From Phycisphaerae bacterium (lineage in GTDB: Bacteria > Planctomycetota > Phycisphaerae > Sedimentisphaerales > Anaerohalosphaeraceae): a DNA stretch of 64,000 nt. The stretch is from the NCBI GenBank assembly GCA_014859965.1, contig JACZKQ010000019.1:62001-126000 (forward strand), given 5' to 3'. This document shows positions 63,491-64,000 of the stretch, piece by piece; the first letter of the stretch is position 1; each line of letters starts with the position of its first letter. The notes beneath the pieces are model-generated. The model was not told the origin of the DNA and made no database searches. It was given only the letters and a program-made list of their open reading frames with translations. The position numbers and the translations under genes were made by a program.

Positions 63491-64000
63491 ATGCTTCGTC
63501 TCGAAAATGTCACGAAGACGTACCGTACGCGAAATGGAACGTTCAATGCGCTGGACGACGTCAGCCTGCACATCGAAGCGGGCGAGTTCGCCGTCATCCG
63601 CGGCGCCAGCGGCTGCGGCAAGACCACCCTGCTCATGACGTTTGCCGGCATGCTGCGGCCCACGCGCGGCACCGTCCTTTTCGGAGATCGGGACCTCTAC
63701 CGCATGGGATCCGCGGAGCGGGCTTGTTTCAGGGCTCAGAACCTCGGCTTCGTCTTCCAGATGTTTCACCTCGTACCCTACCTCAGCATCGCCGAAAACG
63801 TCCTGCTGCCGGCCGCCGCCGCGGGCCTCGCCGACCCCGGAACCCGCGCAGCCGAACTCATCGACAAACTCGGCCTGGCCTCCCGCCGCCATCACGACCC
63901 CACGCAACTCAGCGCCGGCGAAAAACAGCGAACCGCCGTCGCCCGGGCCATGCTGAACGAACCCCGCGTCATCCTCGCCGACGAACCCACCGGCAACCTC
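63491..64000 (+). CDS. ABC transporter ATPase (MacB/LolD type), cut by window edge
   Basis: The first 170 residues of an ATP-binding subunit are present. It has MLRLENVTKTYRT, Walker A GASGCGKTT, Q-loop FVFQMFHLVPYLSIAENVLL, signature LSAGEKQRTAVARAM and Walker B VILADEPTGNL at the very end. The order and the ENVLLP and EPTGNL sequences match the LolD/MacB sub-family that pairs with FtsX-type permeases. AAGGA lies five bases before the ATG. The remaining 50-60 residues lie beyond the window. Confidence 0.9.
   Translation, partial: MLRLENVTKTYRTRNGTFNALDDVSLHIEAGEFAVIRGASGCGKTTLLMTFAGMLRPTRGTVLFGDRDLYRMGSAERACFRAQNLGFVFQMFHLVPYLSIAENVLLPAAAAGLADPGTRAAELIDKLGLASRRHHDPTQLSAGEKQRTAVARAMLNEPRVILADEPTGNL

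Noticed and set aside
1-64000. CRISPR arrays, insertion sequences, integrase or phage genes
   Set aside because: No regularly spaced repeats, transposase or integrase motifs, or terminal inverted repeats were seen while reading the window.

Overview
The window is a GC-rich chromosomal segment with densely packed genes on both strands. I see no phage, IS element, CRISPR array, rRNA or tRNA. The gene content points to Planctomycetota, probably near the Phycisphaerae. The main clues are an HzsA-related discoidin/TolB-like/cytochrome c protein, a DUF1080 secreted protein, a three-member SPFH (HflK/HflC-like) cluster, a PIN-TRAM membrane protein, CsrA, and many secreted proteins of no known function. 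This placement is inferred from protein families; no rRNA is present to confirm it.

Layout. 0-4.3 kb (minus strand): the start of a probable lipoprotein, a tetraheme c-type cytochrome and a diheme HzsA-related protein behind a good sigma70-like promoter. 4.6-13.9 kb (plus): a Cus/Czc-type heavy-metal efflux system (TolC-like lipoprotein, an adaptor with two heavy-metal-binding domains, and an unusually large RND pump), followed by an ECF sigma factor and its zinc-finger anti-sigma. 14-16.8 kb: an exported PHP-domain protein, an internally deleted relic of a D-2-hydroxyacid dehydrogenase, csrA with its terminator, an orphan promoter-terminator pair beside csrA (possible small RNA), and an unknown membrane protein. 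16.9-30.2 kb (minus): a UvrD/PcrA helicase, then a seven-gene co-directional run: three SPFH proteins, a P1B metal ATPase with an atypical TM8 motif, an ABC ATPase with a repeated C-terminal tail, its permease, and a large membrane-anchored helical protein.

30.3-38 kb: an ABC-2 permease, an ArgA-like acetyltransferase, kbl, a YihY/BrkB protein, a 51-residue nine-cysteine protein with its own terminator, a dicarboxylate/amino-acid symporter, a TPR protein with a probable C-terminal frameshift, and a small lipoprotein. 38.3-45.7 kb (plus): class I aminotransferase, GT-C-like membrane protein, GT2 glycosyltransferase and alanine racemase in overlapping order, then a fusion of a gamma-glutamylcyclotransferase-like domain to a putative glutamate-cysteine-ligase/amidoligase-like domain. 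45.7-51.6 kb (minus): mdh, holA, gyrA and a flippase-like membrane protein. 51.7-55.9 kb (plus): hisI, DUF1080, hemC, PIN-TRAM and a coiled-coil protein. 55.9-56.65 kb: a non-coding or decayed stretch. 56.65-60.9 kb: cheW, a DcaP-like porin and an MCP ending in a clear terminator. 61-64 kb: an unknown secreted protein with an FtsX-like permease and the start of its ATPase, cut by the window edge.

The best candidates for undescribed biology are the cyclotransferase/ligase fusion (43735-45705) and the SPFH-P1B ATPase-ABC run (19358-30182). After these come the HzsA-related/cytochrome pair, the porin-chemoreceptor cassette and the putative csrA-linked RNA.
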